Shown one piece after another: positions 1-6,831 of a stretch of 12,749 bases of DNA. Position numbers and translations under genes: made by a program. The stretch covers positions 1 to 12,749 of the forward strand of contig JAISQX010000173.1 of assembly GCA_031273965.1 (NCBI GenBank), in the 5' to 3' direction. Numbering within the stretch: position 1 is the stretch's first letter; each line of letters opens with the position of its first letter. The DNA comes from Clostridiales bacterium. Its GTDB lineage: Bacteria > Bacillota > Clostridia > Christensenellales > JAISNN01. Below the pieces are notes generated by a model, which was not told where the DNA came from, made no database searches, and worked only from the letters and a program-made list of their open reading frames with translations.

Positions 1-374
1 GTGGGATTATCAACACCACCGTCCGAATACGCACGGCATACCGCCATGAGCTTTTGCGCCGTGGACTTTCTAATATGGAAATATTTATCAACATAAGTAA
101 AAAAATCAAAAAGAAAAAACCGACGACTATAAATCTCAATCAAATGAAAACCAAGCTTAATAAAATCATTACGAATATCGTATAAATCGTCAGCAATATA
201 TTTAAAATGTTGCTTAATACTATCAAGTTCATCACGCTTAATATAACTATGAGAACCATCAACCCAAACAGATAAGTACCCACCTTTTGTAAAAACATTA
301 TCTATGCCACACCTAACATCACCAAAGATTTCATAGCCCTCTAATTTTTTATATTGTTCACCTAAAACTTGCAT
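1..374 (-). CDS. Unknown protein, N-terminal part (cut by window edge)
   Basis: An open frame of 124 codons runs from an ATG at 374 off the left edge without a stop. An AAGGAG-type ribosome binding site lies 7 bases before this ATG, which is why I chose it. The frame stays open upstream with an ATG at 434, and those 20 extra codons read like a charged helix (LKENLDEKLRSDI), so the true start may be 434, which lacks a visible binding site. The protein is soluble and rich in charged and aromatic residues. Its second half (about residues 93-118, DKYFHIRKSTAQKLMAVCRA) looks like a helix-turn-helix-type segment common in small plasmid, phage or integrative-element proteins of Firmicutes. That is an impression from sequence style, not a firm family match. 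It is AT-rich compared with the genes to its right and could belong to an element inserted beside the tRNA-Ser. Function unknown. Confidence 0.6.
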   Translation of the reverse strand, partial: MQVLGEQYKKLEGYEIFGDVRCGIDNVFTKGGYLSVWVDGSHSYIKRDELDSIKQHFKYIADDLYDIRNDFIKLGFHLIEIYSRRFFLFDFFTYVDKYFHIRKSTAQKLMAVCRAYSDGGVDNP

Positions 375-434
375 AATATCACTCCTTAACTTTTCATCTA
401 AATTTTCTTTTAAAGTATTATATACTTTAAGCAT

Positions 435-1110
435 ATAATTCAAATAGACTTTTTCGCCCAATCAATATTTTTTCAAGCACACAATTCCCAAACTATTGTT
501 TTACGCATAGATAAGGGTGTTACCCTACTACCAAATATTCAAAAGTAATTCGCCGACACCTACCAAAAAAATTATAATTATGTATTTTTAGTCATATCCG
601 ATATCCAAAAAACAACGTCTTGTTCGCGCTCAAAACGTTCAAAAAACGCTTTACGTTCACTTATCAATAACAATTACAATACATTTGCATAGCTTCTGCA
701 TATACATTAGCTACTTCGCAATATCGGACGGCACGTGCTTTTTTAGCTAACACGTCCGGGGTTTCAAGTTTATCTTCGTTGTGATAGGCGAAATGTCAAC
801 AATAATATTTCACAACCGCGTTTTTTGCTGTTTGTGGGCTATTTTGACCGCCGACCTTGCCTCATTAAGTATATCACAATTCCCGGTTGCCCGTATTATA
901 GATGTCGTACTAATTTCTGTCTAACTCGTCAAAACATTCAAACCACAAAATGTGGAGCATAAGAAAACTCGTATTTTCGGGGTGAGTTTGGGGTATATTC
1001 AACCCCAATATGAGGCTCATTGAGAAAACTTTTAGGCTATGACAAATTGCCGACAGAGAAAGTAGAGGCAAATTCGCCCCGAAACGGGTATAAAACCGCC
1101 CAAAAAAGGC
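435..1110. other. Gene-poor, AT-rich stretch below tRNA-Ser
   Basis: Apart from the decayed coding fragments, nothing here forms a credible gene. Two small perfect hairpins are visible: AGGGT/ACCCT with a three-base loop at 514-526, and TTGGGGT/ACCCCAA with a seven-base loop at 988-1008. Neither has a T-run that would make it a terminator, and I can assign no role to them. The stretch lies directly downstream of a tRNA 3' end, a common landing site for integrative elements, but no integrase or second copy of the tRNA end is present in the window. Confidence 0.5.
578..858 (-). pseudogene. Decayed coding fragments, unknown gene
   Basis: No intact gene fits 435-1110, but parts of the minus strand read like protein. 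In one frame, from about 795 down to a TGA at 664-666, there are some 40 codons including DVLAKKARAVRYCEVANVYA; the same frame may extend up to about 858 through a TGA at 796-798. In another frame, from 673 to a TAA at 578-580, there are 31 codons including SERKAFFERFEREQDVVFWI. A third frame further upstream (about 828-936) reads ATGNCDILNEARSAVKIA before a stop. Neither main fragment has a good start or ribosome binding site, and they join only by frameshift. I infer one or more small genes broken by frameshifts. They could also be chance open frames, so confidence is low. The parent family is not recognised. Confidence 0.3.
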
Positions 1111-1143
1111 AAAGAAAAAGCCACCGTCCGTGTAGACGATGGC
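1111..1143 (-). terminator. Rho-independent terminator of tRNA-Ser
   Basis: On the minus strand a 9-bp stem (GCCATCGTC at 1143-1135 with GACGGTGGC at 1128-1120, one G-U pair, six-base loop) is followed by TTTTTCTTT. It lies 11 bases after the encoded CCA of the tRNA. The stem is complete only when read as minus-strand RNA, because the plus-strand copy has an A-C mismatch, so its direction agrees with ending the tRNA transcript. Confidence 0.8.
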
Positions 1144-1154
1144 AATCCCGATGT

Positions 1155-1247
1155 TGGCGGAGGAGGAGGGATTTGAACCCTCGAAACGCTATTAACGCTT
1201 ACACGATTTCCAATCGTGCGCCATAAGCCAAGCTAGGCGACTCCTCC
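1155..1247 (-). tRNA. tRNA-Ser(GGA), CCA encoded
   Basis: The minus strand folds as a class II tRNA. The acceptor is GGAGGAG (1247-1241) paired with CTCCTCC (1165-1159), followed by discriminator G at 1158 and an encoded CCA at 1157-1155. The anticodon stem is CACGA/TCGTG around loop TTGGAAA, which gives anticodon GGA and reads serine codons UCC and UCU. A long variable arm with its own small stem, as expected for serine tRNAs, precedes the T arm GAGGG-TTCAAAT-CCCTC. A promoter lies about 75 bases upstream and a terminator 11 bases downstream, so it looks like a single-gene transcript. Its 3' end borders gene-poor AT-rich DNA, which fits a possible integration site. Confidence 0.97.
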
Positions 1248-1323
1248 GTATTATGAAATACTTTACGTATCATTACGTATCATTAGAAAAGAAATACAAC
1301 AGTTGAAATTACAAAGCCTAAAT

Positions 1324-1352
1324 ATTATATAAGAGTTTGCGTATTTTTGCAA
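1324..1352 (-). promoter_or_regulatory. Sigma-A promoter for tRNA-Ser
   Basis: On the minus strand a TTGCAA -35 box (1352-1347) is separated by 17 bases from a perfect TATAAT -10 box (1329-1324). Transcription would start near 1317, leaving a leader of about 70 bases to be removed before the mature tRNA 5' end at 1247. The leader contains a 10-base tandem repeat (TACGTATCAT twice, plus strand, 1264-1283). Confidence 0.75.
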
Positions 1353-1359
1353 GTAAATT

Positions 1360-1555
1360 TTGGATATGTTCGAAAAATCTTAAATCCGTCTAAAATAACT
1401 CTATCCCGCCACACTGCTTTCAGAGATTATTCAAACTATCCGCTTCGCTCAAGCTCTTCCCTGCTTCCGGACATGCCGTGCGGTTTTGGACACCCATATG
1501 GAATTTGTGATTGGCTCCCAATGTCGCTATCGGCATTTGTTGACTACCGTCCTCG
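1360..1555. other. Unassigned hairpin-rich segment
   Basis: This stretch lies between the tRNA promoter and the end of the Imm5-like gene, is more GC-rich than the DNA around 1260-1350, and has no gene with a ribosome binding site. It contains short complementary pairs, for example ATTGG/CCAAT with a three-base loop at about 1512-1525, GCTT/AAGC near 1442-1454 and a CCG/CGG pair enclosing it, plus repeated GGACA words near 1470 and 1487. On the minus strand it contains TGTCCGGAAGCAG and GTGTGGCGGGATAG, which look like conserved RNA rather than protein code. It might be the remnant of a structured RNA or of an intron-like element. No class is confirmed. Confidence 0.3.
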
Positions 1556-2089
1556 TTAGCAATTCCAGTTTATCTTTACTGGATTTGATTCGTTCTCCAC
1601 GCTAACGGCGCGGAGCGCGAGAAGCATTTTAGAACATTCCTCGGAGGCAATTTTTTCGTAAACTTCCGGCGTTTCGTTCACTCCCACACGGTCGTAAGCT
1701 ATCGCCGCCGCACCGTAAAACGCCAAGCCGAGCGAATGCGTCGGCGTGTGTATGCACGCCGCCGCCTGTCCGACGGTTCGCGCCGCCGCCTGAGCTATGG
1801 GGTTTATGTTAAGTTCCCTTGCGGCGGCGTAGCACTCATTCAGGATTATACTTTTGACATACGGAAGCTTGACCTTGCCTTCAAGCCAATCCCTTGCCGC
1901 TTCAAGCGTGCGATGCGGACGTTTATCGTCCGGACAGTGCTTTTCATATAACGGCAGAATATTCCGCTCTGCATATTCGATACACCATTTAGCGATTGTG
2001 ATTTTGCTCTGTGTTTCAATAAGCCGCATCAGCGACACGATATACGGAGCGTCCGCGCTCCCAAGCATTTTGCGTAGTTTAACGCTCAT
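1556..2089 (-). CDS. Imm5-like putative immunity protein
   Basis: A 177-residue, mostly alpha-helical, soluble protein. I recognise the pattern of the family annotated as putative immunity protein, Imm5 type: a helix ending in W-x-x-x-x-A-E-R-x-L-P-L-Y-E (about 35-49), then PDDKRPHR (53-60) and an E-A-A-R-x-W-L-x-G segment (63-71), then an alanine-rich helix with two histidines (IHTPTHSLG, about 113-121) and an A-Y helix. The start at 2089 is chosen because GGAGG lies 8 bases before it; a TTG at 2104 would place the binding site inside the gene. Imm5 was defined computationally among proteins thought to neutralise polymorphic toxins, but many members, like this one, have no toxin beside them and may do something else. 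It is the last gene of the metF-metH-flavoprotein unit, 43 bases after the flavoprotein. No terminator is visible after its stop. Confidence 0.6.
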   Translation of the reverse strand: MSVKLRKMLGSADAPYIVSLMRLIETQSKITIAKWCIEYAERNILPLYEKHCPDDKRPHRTLEAARDWLEGKVKLPYVKSIILNECYAAARELNINPIAQAAARTVGQAAACIHTPTHSLGLAFYGAAAIAYDRVGVNETPEVYEKIASEECSKMLLALRAVSVENESNPVKINWNC

Positions 2090-2132
2090 ATCTTTTTCCT
2101 CCAAACCGCCGACATTGTCGGGATTGTTTTTC

Positions 2133-2705
2133 TCAATCTAAAACAAGCGACGCTCCGATTTTCTTTAAGAGAGGCGGTAGCTCCGCTTTATCTCTCGCTT
2201 GTTCGACGCGCGTGCCGCCGACAACGAGTACTTCTTTGACGTCAAATTCTAATATCTCAAACATACGCTTTGTGTAATCATAATACGTCTGAAACATATC
2301 AAGTTTAGGGTTGCCTTGCGTAAACACAAGAATCAACTTTTTCCCTGCGTTTTTCTCTTTGTAATGCGGCGAAAATCGCGGACTAATTTGTGCGAACAGC
2401 CTATCGATAAATACCTTGGTCTGTCCGCTCATCTGCCCCATATAAATTGGCGAACCGAGAACCATCGCAGCGGATTCCTCAAGCGCGGCATAGAGCTTTT
2501 GCATATCGTCGTTAATTACGCACCCGTGCGCGTTCTTATCGCTATGGCAGCCCAAACAGCCCCGACATGGCTTAATGACAAGTTCGCTCGTATTAAAGAG
2601 CGACGTCTTTGCACCATGAGCATTTGCGCCTTCAAGTATTTTATTTATTGTCCACGCGGTATTGCCGTTATTTCGCGGGCTTGCATTAAAGCCTATGATT
2701 TTCAT
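2133..2705 (-). CDS. Iron-sulfur flavoprotein (NADPH-dependent FMN reductase fold)
   Basis: A 190-residue flavodoxin-like protein. It starts with a beta strand and the FMN phosphate-binding loop SPRNNGNT (9-16), carries the second FMN loop GSPIYMGQMSG (84-94), and has a compact cysteine cluster C47-x2-C50-x2-C53-x8-C62 after the second strand. That cluster is the hallmark of iron-sulfur flavoproteins, where it holds a 4Fe-4S cluster that passes electrons to FMN. Family members are cytoplasmic electron-transfer proteins in anaerobes, and their partners are often unknown. An AAGGA element lies about 11 bases before the ATG. The gene follows metH by 35 bases in the same direction, so it is probably co-transcribed. 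A role in supplying electrons to the neighbouring methionine synthase is possible but is inference. Confidence 0.85.
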   Translation of the reverse strand: MKIIGFNASPRNNGNTAWTINKILEGANAHGAKTSLFNTSELVIKPCRGCLGCHSDKNAHGCVINDDMQKLYAALEESAAMVLGSPIYMGQMSGQTKVFIDRLFAQISPRFSPHYKEKNAGKKLILVFTQGNPKLDMFQTYYDYTKRMFEILEFDVKEVLVVGGTRVEQARDKAELPPLLKKIGASLVLD

Positions 2706-2740
2706 ATTTGCTATTTTCCTTATAAGTTTTCACGCCGTAA

Positions 2741-5113
2741 TTACAAAAGCTTTCTCGCCACCCCGACGCCGTCGATTGCGTCCTTACAATAAAAATCCGC
2801 GCCTATAAGGCGGCTGTTTTCTTTCGTCACGACAGCCCCGCCCACCATTATTTTTGCTTCGGAAATCTTTCGTATCTCCATTATCGTGTCGCGCATATTG
2901 TTAAGAGTTGTAGTCATAAGCGCGCTCAATCCGACAAGCTTTATATTATGCTCACGCACGGTTTTTAATATGAGATCGATGGGAACGTCTTTTCCCAAAT
3001 CTATAACGTCGTAACCGTAATTGTTCAGCAACATTTTGGCTATGTTTTTTCCTATATCGTGCACGTCTCCGAACACTGTTGCAAGCAATATAGTGCCTTT
3101 GGATTCGGCGGCTTTAGGCGTTCTTTCTCTGACGACTTCAAACGCGGCTTTTGCCGCGTTAGCGGACATCAAAAGCTCCGGCAAAAATATCGCGCCTTTC
3201 TCATACATTCCGCCTACGATATCAAGCGCGGGTATAAGATAATCGTTTATAATCGCCAGCCCGTTCTTGTCTTTTATATACTCTTCGGTAAGATTCTTTG
3301 TTTCGTCCTTTCTTCCCTTAACGATAGCCAAAACAAGTCCGTCGGTTTTTTCTTGTTCAATAGATGCCGACGACGCGGTTATCGCTTCTCCCGATTTTTT
3401 GTAATTTTTATATTTTTCTATATATTTTTGAGCGTTCCTATCCTTATTGCACAGTACGCGGTAACAGTCTATAGCCGCCATAACGCTTACGCTCATAGGA
3501 TTTAGAATCGCCGCCGTCAGCCCTGCCGAAAGCGCGTGAGACAAAAAAGCCGAGTTCATAAAATCTCTCGCCGGCAAACCAAACGACACGTTGCTTAGTC
3601 CGAGTATTGTATTACATCCGAGTTCATCTCTTATAATCCTAACGGCTTTCAAGGTATTCATTACGTTTTCCTGCTCCGCGGATGCGGTGAGAGTCAGACA
3701 GTCAAACACAAGTTTCTCGCGGTCTATACCGTATTTTTCGGCGCTTGAAATTATCTTTTTAGCTATACGTATTCTGTCTTCCACGGTTTTTGGTATGCCG
3801 TCCTCGTCAAGCAACAAACAGACAAGCGGAGCTCCGTACTTTTTTGCAATCGGCAATACGGCTTCAAGGCTATGCGCCTTGCCGTTTACGGAATTTATCA
3901 GCGGCAAGCCGCAAACATGCCGTGCGGCAAGCTCCAATGCGCTTTTTTCCGAGGAATCCAGGCAATAAGGCACATCTATTATGCCGTTGAACTGCCTGAT
4001 TACAAAACTAAGCGTCTCCGCTTCGTTAACCTCGAATAATCCCGCGTTTATGTCTATTATATCCGCGCCCGCCTCTATTTGGGCTCTGGCTTCGGCTATC
4101 AAAAACTCCGCGCTTTTCTCTATCAGAGCTTTTTTAAGAGCCGGTTTTCCGGTTGGATTTAGCCGCTCGCCTATTACCGCCACGTTATCGTCTATTACCG
4201 TAACCTTGCTTTGCGACGCGACAAATGTTTTTTTGATTAAGGGTCTTTGAATTTTTGATTTGGTTTTTAAAAGCGCTTTTATCGCTTTGACGTATTCCCC
4301 GTCGGTTCCGCAGCACCCGCCCACGAACGTCGCTCCCGCGTCTATAAGACCGCACAGCGCCGAAGTATAGTTATCCGGGGTCATTTTGTATACGCTCTTA
4401 CCGTCTACAAACTCCGGTATTCCCGCGTTCGCCTTGACGATTATGGGAATATTGACATGCGCGGCTATTTCTTCGACAAGCGGCAACATTGTATCCGGTC
4501 CGCTTGAGCAATTTATCCCGAAAGCGTCGACTCCCAATCCTTCTAAGGTAAGCGCCGCCGCCGCCGGCGAAACGCCGATAAAAGTCTTATTATTTGGTTC
4601 GAAAGTCATAGTGGCAAATACGGGAAGATTTGAGTTTTCTTTTGCCGCAAGCACGCCGGCTTTAAGCTCGGAAAGATCGGAAAAGGTTTCAAAATATACA
4701 AGATCCGCGCCGTATTTTACGCCCGCGACGATTATTTCCTTAAAAGCCGCATAAGCCTCGTCGTATGTCATACTTCCGAGAGGCTCCAAAAGCCTCCCCA
4801 AAGGCCCTATATCAAGCCCGACATACTTCGCTTTTGTGCGCTTGGCTATTGACAAGGCCTTTTTTACCGTTTCGTCCACGGTATAACCTTTATCAAAAAG
4901 CTTAAACGCATTTGCTGAAAAAGTGTTTGTGACTATGATATCGGATCCCGCGTCCACGTATGACTTATGAATGCCGTATACTAATTCTTCGTCCTTAAAA
5001 TTAAAAAGCTCTATGGCGTCGTAATTATCGGGGTATTTTTTTAGAACGTTTGTGCCGAATGCGCCGTCTAAGACGACAAACGGGGCTTCCTTTATAAATT
5101 TACGTAATTCCAT
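2741..5113 (-). CDS. metH: Cobalamin-dependent methionine synthase, short form
   Basis: Moves a methyl group from 5-methyltetrahydrofolate through cobalamin to homocysteine. The domains in order are a homocysteine-binding barrel (about 1-285; LDGAFGTN at 15-22 and zinc ligands C202, C267 and C268 in NCSSG and GGCCGT), a pterin-binding barrel (about 305-560; GERLNPTG at 315-322, DINAG at 354-358), a helical cap (about 585-665) and a cobalamin-binding domain (about 672-790) with the DVHDIGKN motif whose H685 is the expected lower cobalt ligand. At 790 residues it ends after the cobalamin domain, whereas the E. coli enzyme has about 1200 residues and a further AdoMet-binding reactivation domain. 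Short forms of this type are known in Clostridia and Thermotoga, so this is not damage. All key motifs are intact. It lies 34 bases after metF, which makes its methyl donor. Confidence 0.95.
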   Translation of the reverse strand: MELRKFIKEAPFVVLDGAFGTNVLKKYPDNYDAIELFNFKDEELVYGIHKSYVDAGSDIIVTNTFSANAFKLFDKGYTVDETVKKALSIAKRTKAKYVGLDIGPLGRLLEPLGSMTYDEAYAAFKEIIVAGVKYGADLVYFETFSDLSELKAGVLAAKENSNLPVFATMTFEPNNKTFIGVSPAAAALTLEGLGVDAFGINCSSGPDTMLPLVEEIAAHVNIPIIVKANAGIPEFVDGKSVYKMTPDNYTSALCGLIDAGATFVGGCCGTDGEYVKAIKALLKTKSKIQRPLIKKTFVASQSKVTVIDDNVAVIGERLNPTGKPALKKALIEKSAEFLIAEARAQIEAGADIIDINAGLFEVNEAETLSFVIRQFNGIIDVPYCLDSSEKSALELAARHVCGLPLINSVNGKAHSLEAVLPIAKKYGAPLVCLLLDEDGIPKTVEDRIRIAKKIISSAEKYGIDREKLVFDCLTLTASAEQENVMNTLKAVRIIRDELGCNTILGLSNVSFGLPARDFMNSAFLSHALSAGLTAAILNPMSVSVMAAIDCYRVLCNKDRNAQKYIEKYKNYKKSGEAITASSASIEQEKTDGLVLAIVKGRKDETKNLTEEYIKDKNGLAIINDYLIPALDIVGGMYEKGAIFLPELLMSANAAKAAFEVVRERTPKAAESKGTILLATVFGDVHDIGKNIAKMLLNNYGYDVIDLGKDVPIDLILKTVREHNIKLVGLSALMTTTLNNMRDTIMEIRKISEAKIMVGGAVVTKENSRLIGADFYCKDAIDGVGVARKLL

Positions 5114-5147
5114 TGTTTTCTCTTTTTTTATTTTATTTTAGACGAGT

Positions 5148-5993
5148 TTATATCGTTCTAAGTCCCGCGATTATGCGCTCTGCAATCTCGGGTTTATTCA
5201 TAGTGTAGATATGTATTCCGTCGACGCCGTGTTTTAACAATTCTTCTATTTGAACGGATGCGTATTCTATACTTGCCTTTATCAGATCGTCCGTTGAATT
5301 TTCATATTTATTCAGGATTTTAACCATTTTTCCGGGCAAAGACACTCCGCACATAAATATCATACGATTAATTTGAGCTTTTGACAATACGGGCATTATG
5401 CCGCACAATACGTATGTATCTATGCCGCGTTTTTTTATCTTTTCCAAAAACTCAAAAAACAGCGAATTGTCAAAGAAAAGCTGCGTCGTCAAAAAATCGG
5501 CTCCGCTGTCGACTTTTTGCTTGAGATATTCTATGTCCGCGTCAAGACTCGGCGAATCTATATGTCCTTCCGGATAAGCCGCCGCGCCTATGCAAAATTT
5601 ATTCCCGTCGATTATTTTTATAAGGTCTTTTGCATAGCAAAAATCACTGTCAGGTCTGTTTACTTTATCTCCGCGCAAGGCCAATATGTTATCTATCCCA
5701 TAGTTTTCCGCTGTAGCCAGTTTTGCCTCTATATCGGCTTTTGTAGCGTCGGAGCATACGAGATGCATTATGCTTTCCGTGTTGTACTTTGTCTTTATGA
5801 GCCTTGCGATCTCCGCCGTACCGGACGCCGCGCCGTTTCCCCCCGCGCTGTTTGTCACGCTTATAAAATCCGGCTTGAGCGCGGCAAGCTTACCCAATAT
5901 GTAATCCATATCAAGCGCGACGTCGGATTTCGGCGGAAAGATTTCAAACGACAACGTGCTCTTTTTTTCTTTTATTATATCGCTAATTCTCAT
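5148..5993 (-). CDS. metF: 5,10-methylenetetrahydrofolate reductase
   Basis: Reduces 5,10-methylenetetrahydrofolate to 5-methyltetrahydrofolate using FAD, supplying the methyl donor for MetH encoded next. The protein has 281 residues, close to the roughly 296 of E. coli MetF, and is a single TIM-barrel domain. Visible motifs are FEIFPPK (16-22) with the catalytic glutamate E17, VTNSAGG (46-52), LRGD (106-109) and TTQLFFDN (169-176). The start at 5993 follows an AGAGGTG element by 4 bases; an in-frame ATG at 6035 lies upstream of the predicted transcription start and is rejected. The sigma-A promoter at 6018-6045 gives a leader of fewer than 25 bases, so no SAM or T-box riboswitch can fit here. 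Confidence 0.95.
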   Translation of the reverse strand: MRISDIIKEKKSTLSFEIFPPKSDVALDMDYILGKLAALKPDFISVTNSAGGNGAASGTAEIARLIKTKYNTESIMHLVCSDATKADIEAKLATAENYGIDNILALRGDKVNRPDSDFCYAKDLIKIIDGNKFCIGAAAYPEGHIDSPSLDADIEYLKQKVDSGADFLTTQLFFDNSLFFEFLEKIKKRGIDTYVLCGIMPVLSKAQINRMIFMCGVSLPGKMVKILNKYENSTDDLIKASIEYASVQIEELLKHGVDGIHIYTMNKPEIAERIIAGLRTI

Positions 5994-6017
5994 ATCGCAC
6001 CTCTTCTTATCTAATAA

Positions 6018-6045
6018 AGTATACCATATCCGCAAAAAATATCAA
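6018..6045 (-). promoter_or_regulatory. Sigma-A promoter of the metF-metH operon
   Basis: On the minus strand TTGATA (6045-6040) and TATACT (6023-6018) are separated by 16 bases, and TG one base before the -10 box makes it an extended -10 promoter. Transcription would begin near 6011, only about 18 bases before the metF start codon. Confidence 0.75.
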
Positions 6046-6154
6046 AACAAAAAATTGCGCCCCGCATTAAGCGTTAGTGTGCCGGCGTAATAAAAATACG
6101 GCATTTTCATTTTTTTACCGTCGAAAACGCCGCATTATATTTTTTTTATACTAC

Positions 6155-6182
6155 AAAAACCGCTTTTACTATTCGGCGGCTT
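6155..6182 (-). terminator. Probable terminator after rpmA
   Basis: Read on the minus strand, AAGCCGC (6182-6176) pairs with GCGGTTT (6163-6157) with one G-U pair and a 12-base loop, followed by TTG. The hairpin spans the rpmA stop codon. The T-run is short and partly used in the stem, so strength is uncertain. The rest of the gap to metF (6046-6154) is AT-rich with only weak hairpins. Confidence 0.4.
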
Positions 6183-6453
6183 TTGTATAAACGCTTACCT
6201 GCTTATCCGTCTTGCCTTTTCTCTCAAATTTGACCGTGCCGTCTATAAGCGCAAAAAGAGTGTCGTCCTTGCCTATCCCCACGTTGTTGCCGGGATGAAC
6301 ATGCGTACCGCGCTGTCTGACGAGAATATTTCCGGCAAGCACAAACTGCCCGTCGGATCTCTTAGGCCCAAGTCTTTTCGCATGGCTATCGCGACCGTTT
6401 CTTGAACTTCCGACGCCTTTCTTATGAGCAAAAAGCTGAATATTTATAAACAT
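6169..6453 (-). CDS. rpmA: Large-subunit ribosomal protein bL27
   Basis: A 94-residue bL27, located at the base of the central protuberance of the 50S subunit with its N-terminus reaching the peptidyl-transferase centre. The conserved run GRDSHAKRLGPKRSDGQ and the following RQRGTHVHPGNNVGIGKDDTLF region identify it. It has the Firmicutes extension, here FINIQLFA ahead of HKKG (cleavage expected after A9), which must be removed by the protease Prp before ribosome assembly. Prp is encoded immediately upstream, with a single base between its stop and this ATG, and the GGAGG binding site for rpmA lies inside the end of prp, which suggests coupled translation. Confidence 0.97.
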   Translation of the reverse strand: MFINIQLFAHKKGVGSSRNGRDSHAKRLGPKRSDGQFVLAGNILVRQRGTHVHPGNNVGIGKDDTLFALIDGTVKFERKGKTDKQVSVYTKAAE

Positions 6454-6454
6454 A

Positions 6455-6793
6455 TTAAATTACCTCCAATTCAATAAAATCCGAATACCCCGAATACAAA
6501 TCCGAAACTCCCAAAAACAATGTGTTTAAAATAACGTCCGCGTCATGCTTTTGTCTGTCGGTTATATTTTGGGGAAGAATCATTTTCAGATAACCGTCTT
6601 CGTCGCGCTTTTCAAACTCGGCGCAAATACCCGCGACCTGTAACAAACCGAGTATTGCCGTCTGAACTATAGACGATAATGCCGCACAGACAATATCCTC
6701 TCCGCTTACGGCGAAATCGGTATGCCCGTCGCACTCTATTTTGTAGAAAGAACCGTTTTTTCTGAAAAATTTTACAGTAGTCATTTTTTTCAT
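6455..6793 (-). CDS. prp: Ribosomal-processing cysteine protease Prp
   Basis: A 112-residue cytoplasmic protease (YsxB family) that cuts the N-terminal extension from bL27. The segment GHTDFAVSGEDIVCAALSS holds the catalytic pair H24 and C36, twelve residues apart as in the Staphylococcus aureus enzyme. The gene sits between rplU and rpmA, the usual Firmicutes order. The start is ambiguous: ATG 6793 has AAGG only three bases before it, while ATG 6784, three codons later, has it twelve bases before. Both give an intact protein. The substrate bL27 in this window carries the expected cleavage sequence, so the pair is functionally consistent. Confidence 0.93.
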   Translation of the reverse strand: MKKMTTVKFFRKNGSFYKIECDGHTDFAVSGEDIVCAALSSIVQTAILGLLQVAGICAEFEKRDEDGYLKMILPQNITDRQKHDADVILNTLFLGVSDLYSGYSDFIELEVI

Positions 6794-6831
6794 TCGCCTT
6801 AAAAACGCAACGAAGTTTATTCCGTTAGTTT

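Noticed and set aside
514..526. AGGGT/ACCCT hairpin as transfer origin or nick site
   Set aside because: Short and single; no relaxase or replication gene nearby and no match I can name.
796..798. TGA as selenocysteine codon
   Set aside because: No intact gene around it and no selenocysteine insertion hairpin; decay explains it better.
930..1150. Long minus-strand open frame below the tRNA
   Set aside because: It runs through the tRNA terminator, has no ribosome binding site and has composition unlike a protein.
1020..1226. Plus-strand open frame of 68 codons
   Set aside because: It reads antisense through the tRNA-Ser and its terminator; the RRRRDLNPR text is the usual false protein made from a tRNA.
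1264..1283. 10-base tandem repeat in the tRNA leader
   Set aside because: Only two units; likely slippage in an AT-rich leader with no clear role.
1347..1559. Plus-strand open frame of 70 codons
   Set aside because: No ribosome binding site, starts within the tRNA promoter -35 box, and the same stretch is equally open on the other strand.
1564..1583. TCCAGT/ACTGGA hairpin near the end of the Imm5-like gene
   Set aside because: Lies inside the coding region and has no T-run, so it is not a terminator.
2090..2104. TTG start for the Imm5-like protein at 2104
   Set aside because: The ATG at 2089 has GGAGG at ideal spacing; the longer form would translate the binding site.
5994..6045. SAM riboswitch or T-box in front of metF
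   Set aside because: The predicted transcript starts about 18 bases before the start codon, leaving no room; no such motif is visible upstream either.
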